A DNA stretch of 64,000 nt from APNM01 sp040361335 (GCF_040361335.1 NZ_APNM01000009.1:120641-184640), one strand, 5' to 3'; positions 17,920 to 26,241 are shown, counted from the first letter of the stretch. The notes: generated by a model from the sequence alone, not told the origin. Translations and numbers: made by a program.

Positions 17920-19517
17920 ACGATATCGACCCAGCCCGCAGAACGCTGTTGCGCCGCATCGGTGGCACCACCGTCGCCACGGCACTGTTTCCGGGGCTGC
18001 TCCTAAGCGCCTGCGGCAACGGCACGAGCGCCGGCACGCGCAGCGCCACGGCGGCTCGCCACGGGCTCGAGCGCGGCCCGTTCGACGTCGATCTGCGGCT
18101 GCGCGCGCAGCCAGGCACGGCGCCCATTCTGCCCGGCACGCCCAGCGAGGTCTGGCGCTACACGGCCGAACTGCGCAACGGCCCCGCGGATACCGTTGCC
18201 CCGGTGGGCGACAGCTACACCGGTCCGCTGATCCGGCTGCGCCGCGGCCAGCGCTTTCGCGCCCGGCTGGAGAACGGCCTGCCGGAGGACACCACCGTCC
18301 ACTGGCACGGCCTGCATGTGCCGCCGGACGTGGACGGCCAGCCGCGGCTGCCGATCAAGCCTGGCGAGGCCATGACGGTGGCCTTCGAGGTGCGCGACCG
18401 CGCCGGACTGTACTGGTATCACCCGCATCCGCACGGGCCGGACGGCGGCCGGGTCGGCTTCCAGAGCTATGCGGGCTTGACCGGCCCGCTGGTCATCGAG
18501 GACGAAAGCGAGCGCTCCTTGGGGCTGCCCGCCGGGGATCAAGAGATGATCCTGGTCCTTCAGGACCGGAGCTTCGCCGGCGACAACGAGCTGACCTACA
18601 TCGGCAGCGGCATGGGCACCATGATGAGGCGCATGCGCGGCTTTCTCGGCGACCGAGTGCTGGTCAACGGCCAACCCGATGCCGTGCGCGAGGTCGCTAC
18701 CCGGCCCTATCGCCTGCGGCTCGTCAACGGCTCCAACTCGCGCATCTATAAGCTGGCCTGGAGCGACGGCCGGCCCATGACCGTGCTCGGCACGGACGGC
18801 GGCCTGCTGACAGCCCCGCTAAAGCAGCCCTTCGTGACGCTGGCGCCCGCGCAGCGCATCGACCTGTGGCTGGATTTGTCTAGCTCCGAGCCGGGCGACG
18901 AGCTGCGCTTGCTCAGCCAGGGCTATCAGGCGGGCATGATGAACGGAATGATGGGAGGCGGGATGATGGGAGACATGATGGGCGGCTCGGAGCTCCCGGC
19001 GGGCGCCCGTTTCCCTCTGCTCACCCTGCGCGTGACGCGCCGCGAGAGTGGCGGCGAGCCGCTCCCCGAACGCTTGGTTGACAACCTGCAGACACCGGCG
19101 GTCAACCGCGACACGCTGGTGCGCCGCTTCGAGTTGGGCATGGCCATGATGCGCGGCTTCACCATCAACGGCCGCCGGTTCGAGGGCACCAATGTGGCCG
19201 ACGACGAGGTCGTGCGCCTGGGCGACACCGAGATCTGGGAGTTTGCCAACGACACTATGATGCCTCACCCCATGCACGTGCATGGCTTGCAGTTCACGGT
19301 CGTAGGCCGCCAGCAGACCGGCGGGCGCCACGGCTGGGGCGGGCTCGAAGACGGGCTGGTGGATGCCGGCTGGCACGACACCGTGCTGGTCTTGCCCGGC
19401 GAGCGCGTGCGCATCGCGCTGACCTTCGAGGATTTCGAGGGGCTTTACATGTACCACTGCCACAACATGGAACACGAGGACGCCGGCATGATGCGCTATT
19501 ACCGCGTGCGTGCCTAA
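17916..19517 (+). CDS. Multicopper oxidase with Tat and lipoprotein signals
   Basis: 533 residues, three cupredoxin domains. The start at 17916 is supported by GGAGG; an in-frame ATG 15 bases upstream is less well placed. The N-terminus has a twin-arginine motif (ARRTLLRR) and then a lipobox (LLLSAC), so it is probably a Tat-exported lipoprotein. Copper ligands are all visible: HWHG (129-132), HPHPH (169-173), HPMHVH (451-456) and HCHNMEHEDAGM (514-525) with the type 1 Cys515, His520 and Met525. A Met-rich insert (GMMNGMMGGGMMGDMMGG) precedes the last domain, as in copper-tolerance oxidases (CopA/CueO type) that oxidise Cu(I) in the periplasm. Confidence 0.93.
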   Translation: MNDIDPARRTLLRRIGGTTVATALFPGLLLSACGNGTSAGTRSATAARHGLERGPFDVDLRLRAQPGTAPILPGTPSEVWRYTAELRNGPADTVAPVGDSYTGPLIRLRRGQRFRARLENGLPEDTTVHWHGLHVPPDVDGQPRLPIKPGEAMTVAFEVRDRAGLYWYHPHPHGPDGGRVGFQSYAGLTGPLVIEDESERSLGLPAGDQEMILVLQDRSFAGDNELTYIGSGMGTMMRRMRGFLGDRVLVNGQPDAVREVATRPYRLRLVNGSNSRIYKLAWSDGRPMTVLGTDGGLLTAPLKQPFVTLAPAQRIDLWLDLSSSEPGDELRLLSQGYQAGMMNGMMGGGMMGDMMGGSELPAGARFPLLTLRVTRRESGGEPLPERLVDNLQTPAVNRDTLVRRFELGMAMMRGFTINGRRFEGTNVADDEVVRLGDTEIWEFANDTMMPHPMHVHGLQFTVVGRQQTGGRHGWGGLEDGLVDAGWHDTVLVLPGERVRIALTFEDFEGLYMYHCHNMEHEDAGMMRYYRVRA

Positions 19518-19595
19518 TCCCTCATCGCAGCCACAGGAGGCAAATGACGTGACTATCCGCTCGACCGCACAACTTGTTCACCACCAATGCACTAG

Positions 19596-20138
19596 GATGT
19601 CGGCTTTTGGACCATAGCCGAGGCCGTGCTGATCTATCTCGGCATTCCGTTCGTGGCCGGCTATCTGACCCGGCGCATGCTGACCCGACGCAAGGGGACG
19701 GCGTGGTACGAGGAGCGCTTTCTGCCTCGGATAGGGCCGCTGACCCTGGTCGCTCTACTTTTCACGATTCTCGCCATGTTTTCCCTGAAGGGCGGCATGG
19801 TCCTCGAGCTGCCGCTCGATGCGCTGCGCATCGCGGCGCCGCTGGCGGTGTACTTCGTCGTCATGTTCGTTGTCAGCTTCTGGATGGGCAAGCTGATCCA
19901 GGCCGACTATCCCCGCACCACCGCCATTGCCTTTACCGCAGCGAGCAATAACTTCGAGCTCGCGATAGCGGTCGCCATCGCCACCTTCGGGCTGGCGTCG
20001 CCGGTGGCGTTCGCCACGGTCATCGGCCCGCTGGTCGAGGTGCCGGTGCTGATTTCGCTGGTGACCGTTTCGCTCTGGCTCCGGAAACGTTGGTTCGAGG
20101 AAAAGCCCGCAATCCCCGTCGAAGAGGGTGCCAGGTAA
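19596..20138 (+). pseudogene. ACR3-type arsenite efflux permease, C-terminal half only
   Basis: From just after a TAG at 19593 the frame encodes about 180 residues of ACR3, including the typical internal sequences VLIYLGIPFVAGYLTRR, the membrane helices around GGMVLELP, and FTAASNNFELAIAVA with ATFGLASPVAF near the end. The N-terminal half (about 170-180 residues, with the first membrane spans) is gone. The sequence upstream (19518-19595) has a good AGGAGG site but only a short unrelated frame. This is a 5' deletion whose junction is near 19595. The product could not form a complete transporter. It is followed directly by arsC. Confidence 0.85.
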
Positions 20139-20143
20139 ACGCT

Positions 20144-20519
20144 ATGCAACGGATACTTTTCCTGTGTGTCGCGAACTCCGCGCGTAGCCAGATGGCAGAG
20201 GGACTGGCGCGTTCAATTCTTAGCGACAAGGCGATGGTGATCAGCGCCGGCTCGGAGCCGTCGTGCGTGAACCCGCTCGCCATCGAGTCGATGGCCGAAA
20301 TCGGTATCGATATCTCCGGCCACCGGTCCAAATTCGTTAGCGAGGTCGATCCCGAAGAGGTAGACCTCGTCGTGACCCTTTGCGCCGAAGAAGTCTGTCC
20401 GATCCTGCCGGGGCGTGTGCGATGCTTGCACTGGCCGATTGCGGATCCGGCATCGACGGATCCGGCCCTGACGCCCCGCCCTCGGCAAGCTTCGTCAATT
20501 CGGTGACGGCATCGAATAA
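20144..20519 (+). pseudogene. arsC: Arsenate reductase (LMW-phosphatase fold), frameshifted near the C-terminus
   Basis: Starts at 20144. The catalytic P-loop is intact (LFLCVANSARSQMAEG, Cys8), as is a Cys pair (LCAEEVCP) that would serve the thioredoxin-coupled mechanism. After DPASTDPALTP the frame runs into RPRQASSIR and stops at 20506. Reading one base further on inside the C-rich run at about 20470-20481 restores the expected family ending (ALGKLRQFGDGIE, stop at 20519). A single inserted C is the simplest explanation. Only the last dozen residues are affected, so some activity is possible. The partner ACR3 gene is also broken. A sequencing error in the C run is the alternative. Confidence 0.8.
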
Positions 20520-20546
20520 TGGGATGGTTGCCAGTGCAGTATCCCA
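20520..20546. terminator. Weak hairpin between convergent arsC and ZIP genes
   Basis: TGGGAT and ATCCCA form 6-base arms around a 15-base loop in the 40-base gap between the converging arsC and ZIP genes. There is no T-run, so a terminator role is only suggested by position. Confidence 0.25.
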
Positions 20547-20558
20547 CCCGCCCGAGTA

Positions 20559-21710
20559 CTACCCCGAAAATACCAGCGCGGTCGTGTACATGACCGCGAT
20601 GCCGGTCAGCAGGCCGCCCGCCAGCAGCGGCTGGCCGGTCAGGCCCTGCGCCGAGGCCGTGCGACCGCGCAAATACAAGCCGACGTCGATCAGCACTTGC
20701 AGGATGGCGCCGACCCCCAGCGCCAGGCATAGGGCCGCAAACTGCGGCGAAAAGGCGTAGGCGCCGATCCAGCAGCCCGCCACCGCCGGCAGCCCGGCCA
20801 GAGCGGCCAGACCCACCCAAGTCGGCAATCTTAGCCGCGATTCGGTCAGCGGCGCCGCGATGCCGATGCCTTCGGTGACGTTGTGCAAGGTGAAACCGAC
20901 CACCAGGAAGGTACCCAGGGCGATCTCCCCGGCGGCCACAGCGCTGCCGATGGCCAGACCCTCGCCCAGATTGTGCAGGCCGATGCCCAAGGCGATGCGC
21001 CAAGCAAGCGACACGCCGTCCGCGCCGCCGCCGGAGACCGCACGCAGGCCAACGAAAGCCGCCGTTGCCCCGAGCAACACCAGCAGCGGCCCCTGGAACA
21101 AGCCGGCCGCCTGATCGGCCTGTTCCAATGCCTCCAGCAGGGTATCCACGAGCAGGAACGCCAGCAGCCCCAGGGTCACCGCGAGCACGAAATCGATAAT
21201 CCCCCGGCCGGAGCGGCGCAGCGCCGGATAACACAACATGCCGAGCGCCACCGGAAACAGCCCCACGTATAGACCGACCCAGGTCCACGCGCCGAACTTC
21301 GCCGGGGTCGGCTGGGGCGTGGCCTGAGCCACTTCAATGGTATGTTCAAAGGTTGCCCCAGTCGAACTCACCAGGGTCAGGTGATGGGCGTCGCCGGCGA
21401 CCCACATGTAGGGAATCCGGATCCAGGCGGCCTCGCCGCGGGACAGCGGGCCTTCCGGTTGTTGCGTGAATCGCCAATAGGCGCCGTCCACCTGAACCTG
21501 GGCGATGGTGACCGGGTCGGGGCTGTCGACCCGGTATTTCAGGGCGATGCCCTGTTCGTCAAGCACCACCCGCTCGACCACGACGTCCTCGAACGGCACC
21601 GGCGCGCCACCCAGTTCTACGAGCCAATCGCCCTTGAACTGCGCGAAGATGGCCACCGCTAGCAAGGCCGGCGGCAGTAGCCAGTGCAGCCAATAGCGCG
21701 CGGTGCTCAT
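20559..21710 (-). CDS. ZIP-family metal permease with extracytoplasmic N-terminal domain
   Basis: 383 residues. One N-terminal span is followed by a soluble beta-rich region of about 110 residues (roughly 28-135) that typical ZIP proteins lack, then eight hydrophobic segments. The ZIP metal-site signatures are both present: HNLGEGLAIG in TM4 and HNVTEGIGI in TM5. ZIP proteins usually import Zn, Fe or Mn; some act as exporters. Its start overlaps the stop of the multicopper oxidase upstream by 4 bases, so oxidase and transporter form a translationally coupled pair. That suggests a redox step (for example on Fe, Mn or Cu) linked to transport. Confidence 0.88.
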   Translation of the reverse strand: MSTARYWLHWLLPPALLAVAIFAQFKGDWLVELGGAPVPFEDVVVERVVLDEQGIALKYRVDSPDPVTIAQVQVDGAYWRFTQQPEGPLSRGEAAWIRIPYMWVAGDAHHLTLVSSTGATFEHTIEVAQATPQPTPAKFGAWTWVGLYVGLFPVALGMLCYPALRRSGRGIIDFVLAVTLGLLAFLLVDTLLEALEQADQAAGLFQGPLLVLLGATAAFVGLRAVSGGGADGVSLAWRIALGIGLHNLGEGLAIGSAVAAGEIALGTFLVVGFTLHNVTEGIGIAAPLTESRLRLPTWVGLAALAGLPAVAGCWIGAYAFSPQFAALCLALGVGAILQVLIDVGLYLRGRTASAQGLTGQPLLAGGLLTGIAVMYTTALVFSG

Positions 21711-22771
21711 GCCACCTCGAAGTGCCCCATCCAGCCGAGCTCCACGAACTCACTCTGGTGGGCATGGAACATGTACAGGCCCGGCTCGTGCTCGGCGAAG
21801 CTGAACTCCAGAATCCCGCGCTGAGCCTGGCACTGCATGACGGTATCCACCGTACGCAAGGTGGGCGTCAGCGTGGTGCCGTGGTCGTAGTAATCGAAGA
21901 AATTGGCGTGCACGTGGAAAGAGTTGATCGGATCGAACTCGGTCACGTTGATCAGATACACGCGAATCGGTCGGGCCCGTTCGATTCGGATCGGGCGCTC
22001 GTTATAGGCATGGGCGACGGTATTAACCGCGTAGACCTCGTTTTCCTCATCGAAATTGGTGTCGAAGCCGTTCATCACCATCACCATCTCCTGCCAGCGG
22101 GTGTTTTCCGGGGTCCCCAGCAACCGCGAGCGCGCGGCCTCGGCGTGCTCGGGATGCCGCGCCGGCTCCGGATCCACGATGAAGGCGCCGTACAGCCCCT
22201 TGTGGATATGCCGCTTCAAGGGCACCGAATGGCAGTGATAGAGATGGCAACCGAACGGCAGGGCCTCGAACTCGTAAGTGAATTGGCCGCCGGGGTAAAC
22301 CTCGCCGGCGCCGGGCACGCCGTCCATGCGCGCCGGATGGATGCCGTGAAAATGAATGGTGTGGGGATGGCTGCCCTGATTGCGGAACACGATACGCACC
22401 AGATCGCCCTCGGTGGCCCGCAGGGTCGGCCCCGGCACCCGGCCGGCATAGGTCCAGGCCGGAAAGAACAGGCCCGGCGCAATCTCGATCTCCCGGTCTA
22501 CGGCCACGATCTCGTATTCGCGCAGGCGTCGCCCGTCCGGCAGCCGGGACACCATGCCGCCGTCCCAGTCGGTGAGCAATGCATGCGGGTCGAAGCCGTT
22601 GCGCCGGTGATCGACTTCGCCGACGGTCGTCATGTCGTCCGAATGTAGGCCGTGGTCCACGCGGCCATGCGCCGCCGAGGGGCCGAACAGAGAACCCAAC
22701 GATCCGGCCAAGCCCAGGCGCAGAAAATTGCGCCGGGAAAATCCGGGAAACCACCCGCTCGATTGCTTCAC
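21707..22771 (-). CDS. Two-domain multicopper oxidase, Tat-exported
   Basis: 354 residues from a GTG with no strong ribosome-binding site. A twin-arginine signal (SRRNFLRLGLAG) precedes two cupredoxin domains. Copper-ligand motifs: HPHTIHFHGIH (domain 1), HLYHCHSVPLKRHIHKGLYG (Cys-His site), FHVHANFF, and MFHAHQSEFVELGWMG at the C-terminus. Only two domains are present, so trimer formation as in two-domain laccases or nitrite reductases is likely. It precedes and overlaps the ZIP gene. A long dyad lies 16 bases upstream of the start, suggesting tight metal-dependent repression. Confidence 0.88.
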   Translation of the reverse strand: MKQSSGWFPGFSRRNFLRLGLAGSLGSLFGPSAAHGRVDHGLHSDDMTTVGEVDHRRNGFDPHALLTDWDGGMVSRLPDGRRLREYEIVAVDREIEIAPGLFFPAWTYAGRVPGPTLRATEGDLVRIVFRNQGSHPHTIHFHGIHPARMDGVPGAGEVYPGGQFTYEFEALPFGCHLYHCHSVPLKRHIHKGLYGAFIVDPEPARHPEHAEAARSRLLGTPENTRWQEMVMVMNGFDTNFDEENEVYAVNTVAHAYNERPIRIERARPIRVYLINVTEFDPINSFHVHANFFDYYDHGTTLTPTLRTVDTVMQCQAQRGILEFSFAEHEPGLYMFHAHQSEFVELGWMGHFEVA

Positions 22772-22787
22772 GTGATGCCGATTCGTG

Positions 22788-22822
22788 TTAAGTATATGCT
22801 GATTAATTTAGCACATGCTTAA
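22788..22822. promoter_or_regulatory. Long inverted repeat (operator) upstream of the oxidase-ZIP pair
   Basis: Two 13-base arms, TTAAGTATATGCT and AGCACATGCTTAA, match at 11 of 13 positions around a 9-base AT-rich spacer. A further TTAA-containing half-site (ACATGTTAA) follows at once. The position, just upstream of the oxidase start, suits a repressor operator. Size and AT-rich symmetry resemble sites of dimeric metal repressors such as the DtxR/MntR group, but no such regulator gene lies nearby. Confidence 0.65.
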
Positions 22823-22903
22823 TTACATGTTAACCTTAGTTCAATTGGGTCACCCACAAACGAACTGGTTGTCGGCCAAAACCCTTCAGTCGCTGCCGGT
22901 CAT

Positions 22904-23345
22904 TCAATTCGACAAATTCGGCATGCAGGTCCGGATCGCTGCGCCGCGCGTGCTCCGATACACCTTGCGTGACGATAATGCCGTCGGCAGGATGCGGGCG
23001 GTGCGGTTAATGCTGGGGCCGATAAAGGATGGGCCGCGCCGAAACCGAGTGCCGATCCTTCCGATGACTAAGGGCTTGGCGTCCACCGAGAAACGGGCCT
23101 GCGGCAGCGACGGCCGCTCGCGCCGGTACTCAGCCAGCGCCGCTCGCAAGGCAAAGGCTGCGGGTAGCGCTTCGCCGGGGCCGGCGAAGTAAAGCATGGC
23201 ACCGTCGCCCTCGAAGTCGTGCACGTGGCCGCCGTGGTGCGACGCCACGTCGACCACGACCGCGTTGTCAGCCTCCCCTCCGCTGTCAGAGCCGGGGTGC
23301 CCGCGCCGGAGCCGATATCGAGCACCCTTTGATTGAGTGCCAATA
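22904..23345 (-). pseudogene. Debris: class III nucleotide-cyclase domain joined to a methyltransferase-like fragment
   Basis: Reading leftward, the first ~60 bases encode LNQRVLDIGSGAGTPAL, a SAM-methyltransferase motif I. A different frame then gives a degenerate class III adenylate/guanylate-cyclase domain: VVDVASHHGGHVHDFEGDGAMLYF, then ARFSVDAKPLVIGRIG and FIGPSINRTARI, which matches the cyclase sequence GDG...GxVxxGxIG...IGxxVNxAxR. The second metal-binding Asp region and the N-terminal half are missing, and no plausible start exists. It lies directly after lnt. I read it as two gene remnants joined by recombination. Confidence 0.6.
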
Positions 23346-24863
23346 TTAGGCGGCGGAACCCACACTGCGCCGGATCACCAAGCCGAACAGTAAAACAGTC
23401 ACTATGATCAATAGGGCGTCCCGCCATCGCATGTAAGGCGTGAGTCCGGTGCGCGGCACCAGCCGCGACGTCGTCGAGACCGCCTCAAATTGCGGCGCTT
23501 GAACGCTCACCCGGCCACGGTCATCGATCACCGCGGTCACGCCGGTATTGGTGGCCCGCAACACATAGCGTTGTGCTTCCATGGCCCGCATGCGCGCAAT
23601 CTGCAAGTGCTGCCAGGGGCCAATGGTGTCGCCGAACCAGGCGTCATTGCTCATGTTGACGAGAAAGTTCGAGCCGGCTGCCAGCTTGGCGATCTCCCTG
23701 GGGAAGATGATCTCGTAGCAAATTGCGATGGCGGCACGGTATCCGGCCACCGGTAACAGCGTGATTTCGGTGCCGGGGGTGAAGTCGAACTCCGGCACGC
23801 TCAGCACGTCGAGGAGGTTGCCGAATAATCCGCGCAACGGCACGTATTCGCCGAAGGGAACGAGGTGGCGCTTGTGGTACGCCGTATCCGTGCCGACCGC
23901 GATGGCGCTGTTAAAAATCCGTGCGTCCCGGCGCGTCGGGGCGCCCAGAATTAGAGCGGTATCGGCCTCGTTCATGCGCTTGGCGAGCCTGGCCAGATAG
24001 CCAGTCGGCAGGATCTCGTAAAGCTGAGGCAGAGCCGTCTCGGGCCATACGATCAAGTCCGCCTGCCAGAAGGGCGCGCTCAGCGCGGCGTAGCGTGCAA
24101 GCGTTTTACTGCGATTTTCCGGCCGCCATTTCTCGGCTTGGTCGAAATTACCCTGCACGAGCACGACTTCCAGGGGTGGCCCGGCCGGCCGGGTCCAGTC
24201 GCGTGCCAGCCCGACATGAGTGGCGGCGCCAAGGGCCGCGACGGCAACGGCGGTTACGGCCCAGCGTCGCCAGCCACGTCCGGCGGCGCACCAGACCAGG
24301 GCCGCGGCCAGCAGGGTGACCACAGCGCTCAGGCCGAGCACGCCCGTCACCGGCGCCAGGGCCGCCGCCAGTGGCGCATCGGCCTGACTGTAGCCGAGCA
24401 GCAGCCAGGGAAAACCGGTGAATAGCCAGGTGCGCAGCCATTCCAGTGCCAGCCAGGCCGCGGGCAGCGATGCCCATAATGCCCAGGCATCGGCTTGCGG
24501 CCGTAACCTGCGCGCCAGACACAGGGCCAGGGCCGGAAACAAGGCCAGGAGGGCGATCAGGCCGCCGGTGGCGATAAAGCTGGTCACCGGCCCGCCGCCG
24601 CCATACTGCGTCATGCTGACGTGTATCCAGGATACCCCGACCCCGAACAGACCCAGACCGAACAAGTAGCCCAGGGCAAACGCCCGGCCCGGGGACGCGG
24701 TCCAGGCGTTGTGAAACAGCACCGCGACGCAGAACGGCGCCAGCCACCACCAGGACCAGGGCGCGAAGGCCAGCGGCAGGGCCGCGCCGGCCGCCGTAGT
24801 GCTCAGCCACGGCGCGAGCGAACCCGGCCTGGGTCGGCCGAGATGCAACAGGGCCTTGGCCAT
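23346..24863 (-). CDS. lnt: Apolipoprotein N-acyltransferase
   Basis: 505 residues. Adds the third acyl chain to the N-terminal Cys of lipoproteins at the periplasmic face of the inner membrane. Six to seven N-terminal membrane spans (about 15-215) precede a nitrilase-type domain with the catalytic triad in place: Glu275 (WPETALP), Lys331 (YHKRHLVPFGEY) and Cys382 (AICYEIIFP). The length is normal and the frame intact. Lnt is usually a single-copy housekeeping gene, so one between metal transporters is probably an extra copy that travels with the island. The HMA-CDF gene upstream ends 6 bases before it, so both probably share the MerR-type promoter at 25726-25756. Confidence 0.92.
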   Translation of the reverse strand: MAKALLHLGRPRPGSLAPWLSTTAAGAALPLAFAPWSWWWLAPFCVAVLFHNAWTASPGRAFALGYLFGLGLFGVGVSWIHVSMTQYGGGGPVTSFIATGGLIALLALFPALALCLARRLRPQADAWALWASLPAAWLALEWLRTWLFTGFPWLLLGYSQADAPLAAALAPVTGVLGLSAVVTLLAAALVWCAAGRGWRRWAVTAVAVAALGAATHVGLARDWTRPAGPPLEVVLVQGNFDQAEKWRPENRSKTLARYAALSAPFWQADLIVWPETALPQLYEILPTGYLARLAKRMNEADTALILGAPTRRDARIFNSAIAVGTDTAYHKRHLVPFGEYVPLRGLFGNLLDVLSVPEFDFTPGTEITLLPVAGYRAAIAICYEIIFPREIAKLAAGSNFLVNMSNDAWFGDTIGPWQHLQIARMRAMEAQRYVLRATNTGVTAVIDDRGRVSVQAPQFEAVSTTSRLVPRTGLTPYMRWRDALLIIVTVLLFGLVIRRSVGSAA

Positions 24864-24869
24864 CGGCGG

Positions 24870-25700
24870 TCAGTTCCGCAATTTGAGTATGCGCCGGGCG
24901 CCGTCGAGCACCACCAGGCCGATGATGGTGCCGATAATCAAGTCCGGATAACGCGAGCCGGTCCAAGCCACCAGGACCGCGGCGAGGATCAGGCCGACAT
25001 TGGCGATCACGTCATTGGCCGAGAATATCCAGCTCGCCTTCATGTGCGAGCCGCCGTGGCGGTGACGATAAATGAGAAACAGACAGGTGACGTTGGCGGC
25101 CAGTGCGACCGAACCCACGGTGATCATCAGCAACGACACGGGTTCGCTGCCGAACAGGAAGCGTCGGCCGACCTCGAAGAGCACGCCCAGGGCCATCAGC
25201 AATTGCAGCCAGCCGGCCACATGCGCGGCGCGGGTTTTCAGTTGCAGGCTGCGGCCCACCGCATACAGGGCCACGCCGTAGACCGCGGCGTCGGCGAACA
25301 TGTCCAGCGAATCGGCCATCAGGCCGGTGGATTGCGCCAGCCAGCCGAGCGTGAATTCGGCGAAGAACATGAAGCCGTTGATGGCCAGCAGTATTTTCAG
25401 CGTGCCGGACTCCCGCGCATCCGCCTCGCGGCCTTGTTGCAGCGCTTGCAGATCATCGTCGTCCGCATCCCGGGTGCGCAGCAAGCGCGCCCCCAGACCC
25501 AGGGATTCGAGCTTGGGCGTGATCTCGTCCACATCCTGATCGTGTAACACCTGGACCTGGCGCTCGCCCAGATCGAATGCTAGGCCATGCACGCCGGTCA
25601 CGCCATCCAGCGCCATGCGGATCATGCCTTCCTCTGAGGGGCAATCCATCTTGGGCACGGAAAATTCGCTGATCCGGCGATCTGATTTGTTTTCAGCCAT
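24870..25700 (-). CDS. CDF-like cation transporter with N-terminal single-Cys HMA domain
   Basis: About 276 residues. The start at 25700 has GGAG 8 bases upstream; earlier in-frame starts lie in or before the promoter. The N-terminal ~75 residues resemble an HMA domain, but the usual CxxC is reduced to one Cys (PKMDCPSEEGMIRMAL). The rest is a cation-diffusion-facilitator membrane domain. The TM2 Asp pair is present (DSLDMFADAAVY), but TM5 reads IFSANDVIAN, so the first residue of the canonical HxxxD site is not His. A very similar protein is encoded at 39182-40033. It is divergent from a merR gene and behind a MerR-type promoter. The ion is unknown; Cd, Pb or Zn are reasonable guesses. Confidence 0.82.
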   Translation of the reverse strand: MAENKSDRRISEFSVPKMDCPSEEGMIRMALDGVTGVHGLAFDLGERQVQVLHDQDVDEITPKLESLGLGARLLRTRDADDDDLQALQQGREADARESGTLKILLAINGFMFFAEFTLGWLAQSTGLMADSLDMFADAAVYGVALYAVGRSLQLKTRAAHVAGWLQLLMALGVLFEVGRRFLFGSEPVSLLMITVGSVALAANVTCLFLIYRHRHGGSHMKASWIFSANDVIANVGLILAAVLVAWTGSRYPDLIIGTIIGLVVLDGARRILKLRN

Positions 25701-25725
25701 GTTGGCTCCGCGCATGAAAACCATT

Positions 25726-25756
25726 AGCTTAATCGCTACAATCGTTATAGGTTCAA
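25726..25756 (-). promoter_or_regulatory. MerR-type promoter, 19-base spacer with good dyad
   Basis: On the minus strand, TTGAAC (25756-25751) and TAAGCT (25731-25726) are separated by 19 bases. The spacer contains CTATAACGATTGTAG, a dyad matching at 5 of 7 pairs, very like ZntR/CadR/PbrR operators. It lies between the divergent merR gene (25769) and the HMA-CDF gene and points at the latter. Confidence 0.8.
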
Positions 25757-25768
25757 CCGGCAATCATC

Positions 25769-26203
25769 ATGTATTTCAGTATTGGCGAAACTGCCCGCCG
25801 CTGCGGCTGCTCCGTGCAATCGCTGCGGCATTATCAAGCGCTTGGACTATTACAGCCCGCCGCCCATACGGCGGGCGGCCAACGCCTGTACGACGCGGCC
25901 GGCCTGCAACGCGCGCAGTTCATCCGCGCGGCGCGAGCCATGGGCTTCGGCCTGCCGGGTATCGGCGAGATGCTGACGCTCAGCGACGCGCCCGACGCCG
26001 ACTGCGAGCAAGTGTGCGCCTTGGCCCGCGCCCAGCTCCGCGAGATAGAAAAGCGCATGCGCGAACTCAGATCGCTTCAAGCCGCACTGAAGCAGTTGGT
26101 TGGCGCTTGTTCCGGGGGCATCGCCGCGGACTGCCGGATCCTTGCTGCGATGAACGGCGACGGTCTCGCTTCCAATCGGCCGGGAGAACCGCGGCGGGCG
26201 TAG
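25769..26203 (+). CDS. MerR-family regulator (ZntR/CadR/PbrR-like)
   Basis: 144 residues. An N-terminal winged-helix domain (SIGETARRCGCSVQSLRHYQ) is followed by a dimerisation helix with two extra Cys near its start (DADCEQVCALA) and a C-terminal metal loop with two more (ACSGGIAADCRIL, Cys-x7-Cys). The Cys at the helix start fits sensors of Zn, Cd or Pb better than CueR. It is divergent from the HMA-CDF gene, whose promoter carries a matching 19-base-spaced dyad, and is followed by a small exported protein and a Czc-type pump. A short remnant of a closely related merR lies at 33402-33459. Confidence 0.9.
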   Translation: MYFSIGETARRCGCSVQSLRHYQALGLLQPAAHTAGGQRLYDAAGLQRAQFIRAARAMGFGLPGIGEMLTLSDAPDADCEQVCALARAQLREIEKRMRELRSLQAALKQLVGACSGGIAADCRILAAMNGDGLASNRPGEPRRA

Positions 26204-26212
26204 TGCACTAAC

Positions 26213-26241
26213 TTGTCCGCGAATTGCATATCTTCTATTAT
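26213..26241 (+). promoter_or_regulatory. Sigma70-like promoter for the small exported protein
   Basis: TTGTCC (26213-26218), 17 bases, TATTAT (26236-26241). A perfect 10-base palindrome, TAGTGCACTA (26201-26210), that includes the merR stop codon lies just upstream and may be an operator half. The ATG at 26254 is only 12 bases after the -10 box, so transcription would begin about 5 bases before it. Confidence 0.55.

Noticed and set aside
22815..23192. Plus-strand open frame of 125 codons near the dyad
   Set aside because: No domain or codon bias; it is antisense to the cyclase remnant and begins inside the operator region.
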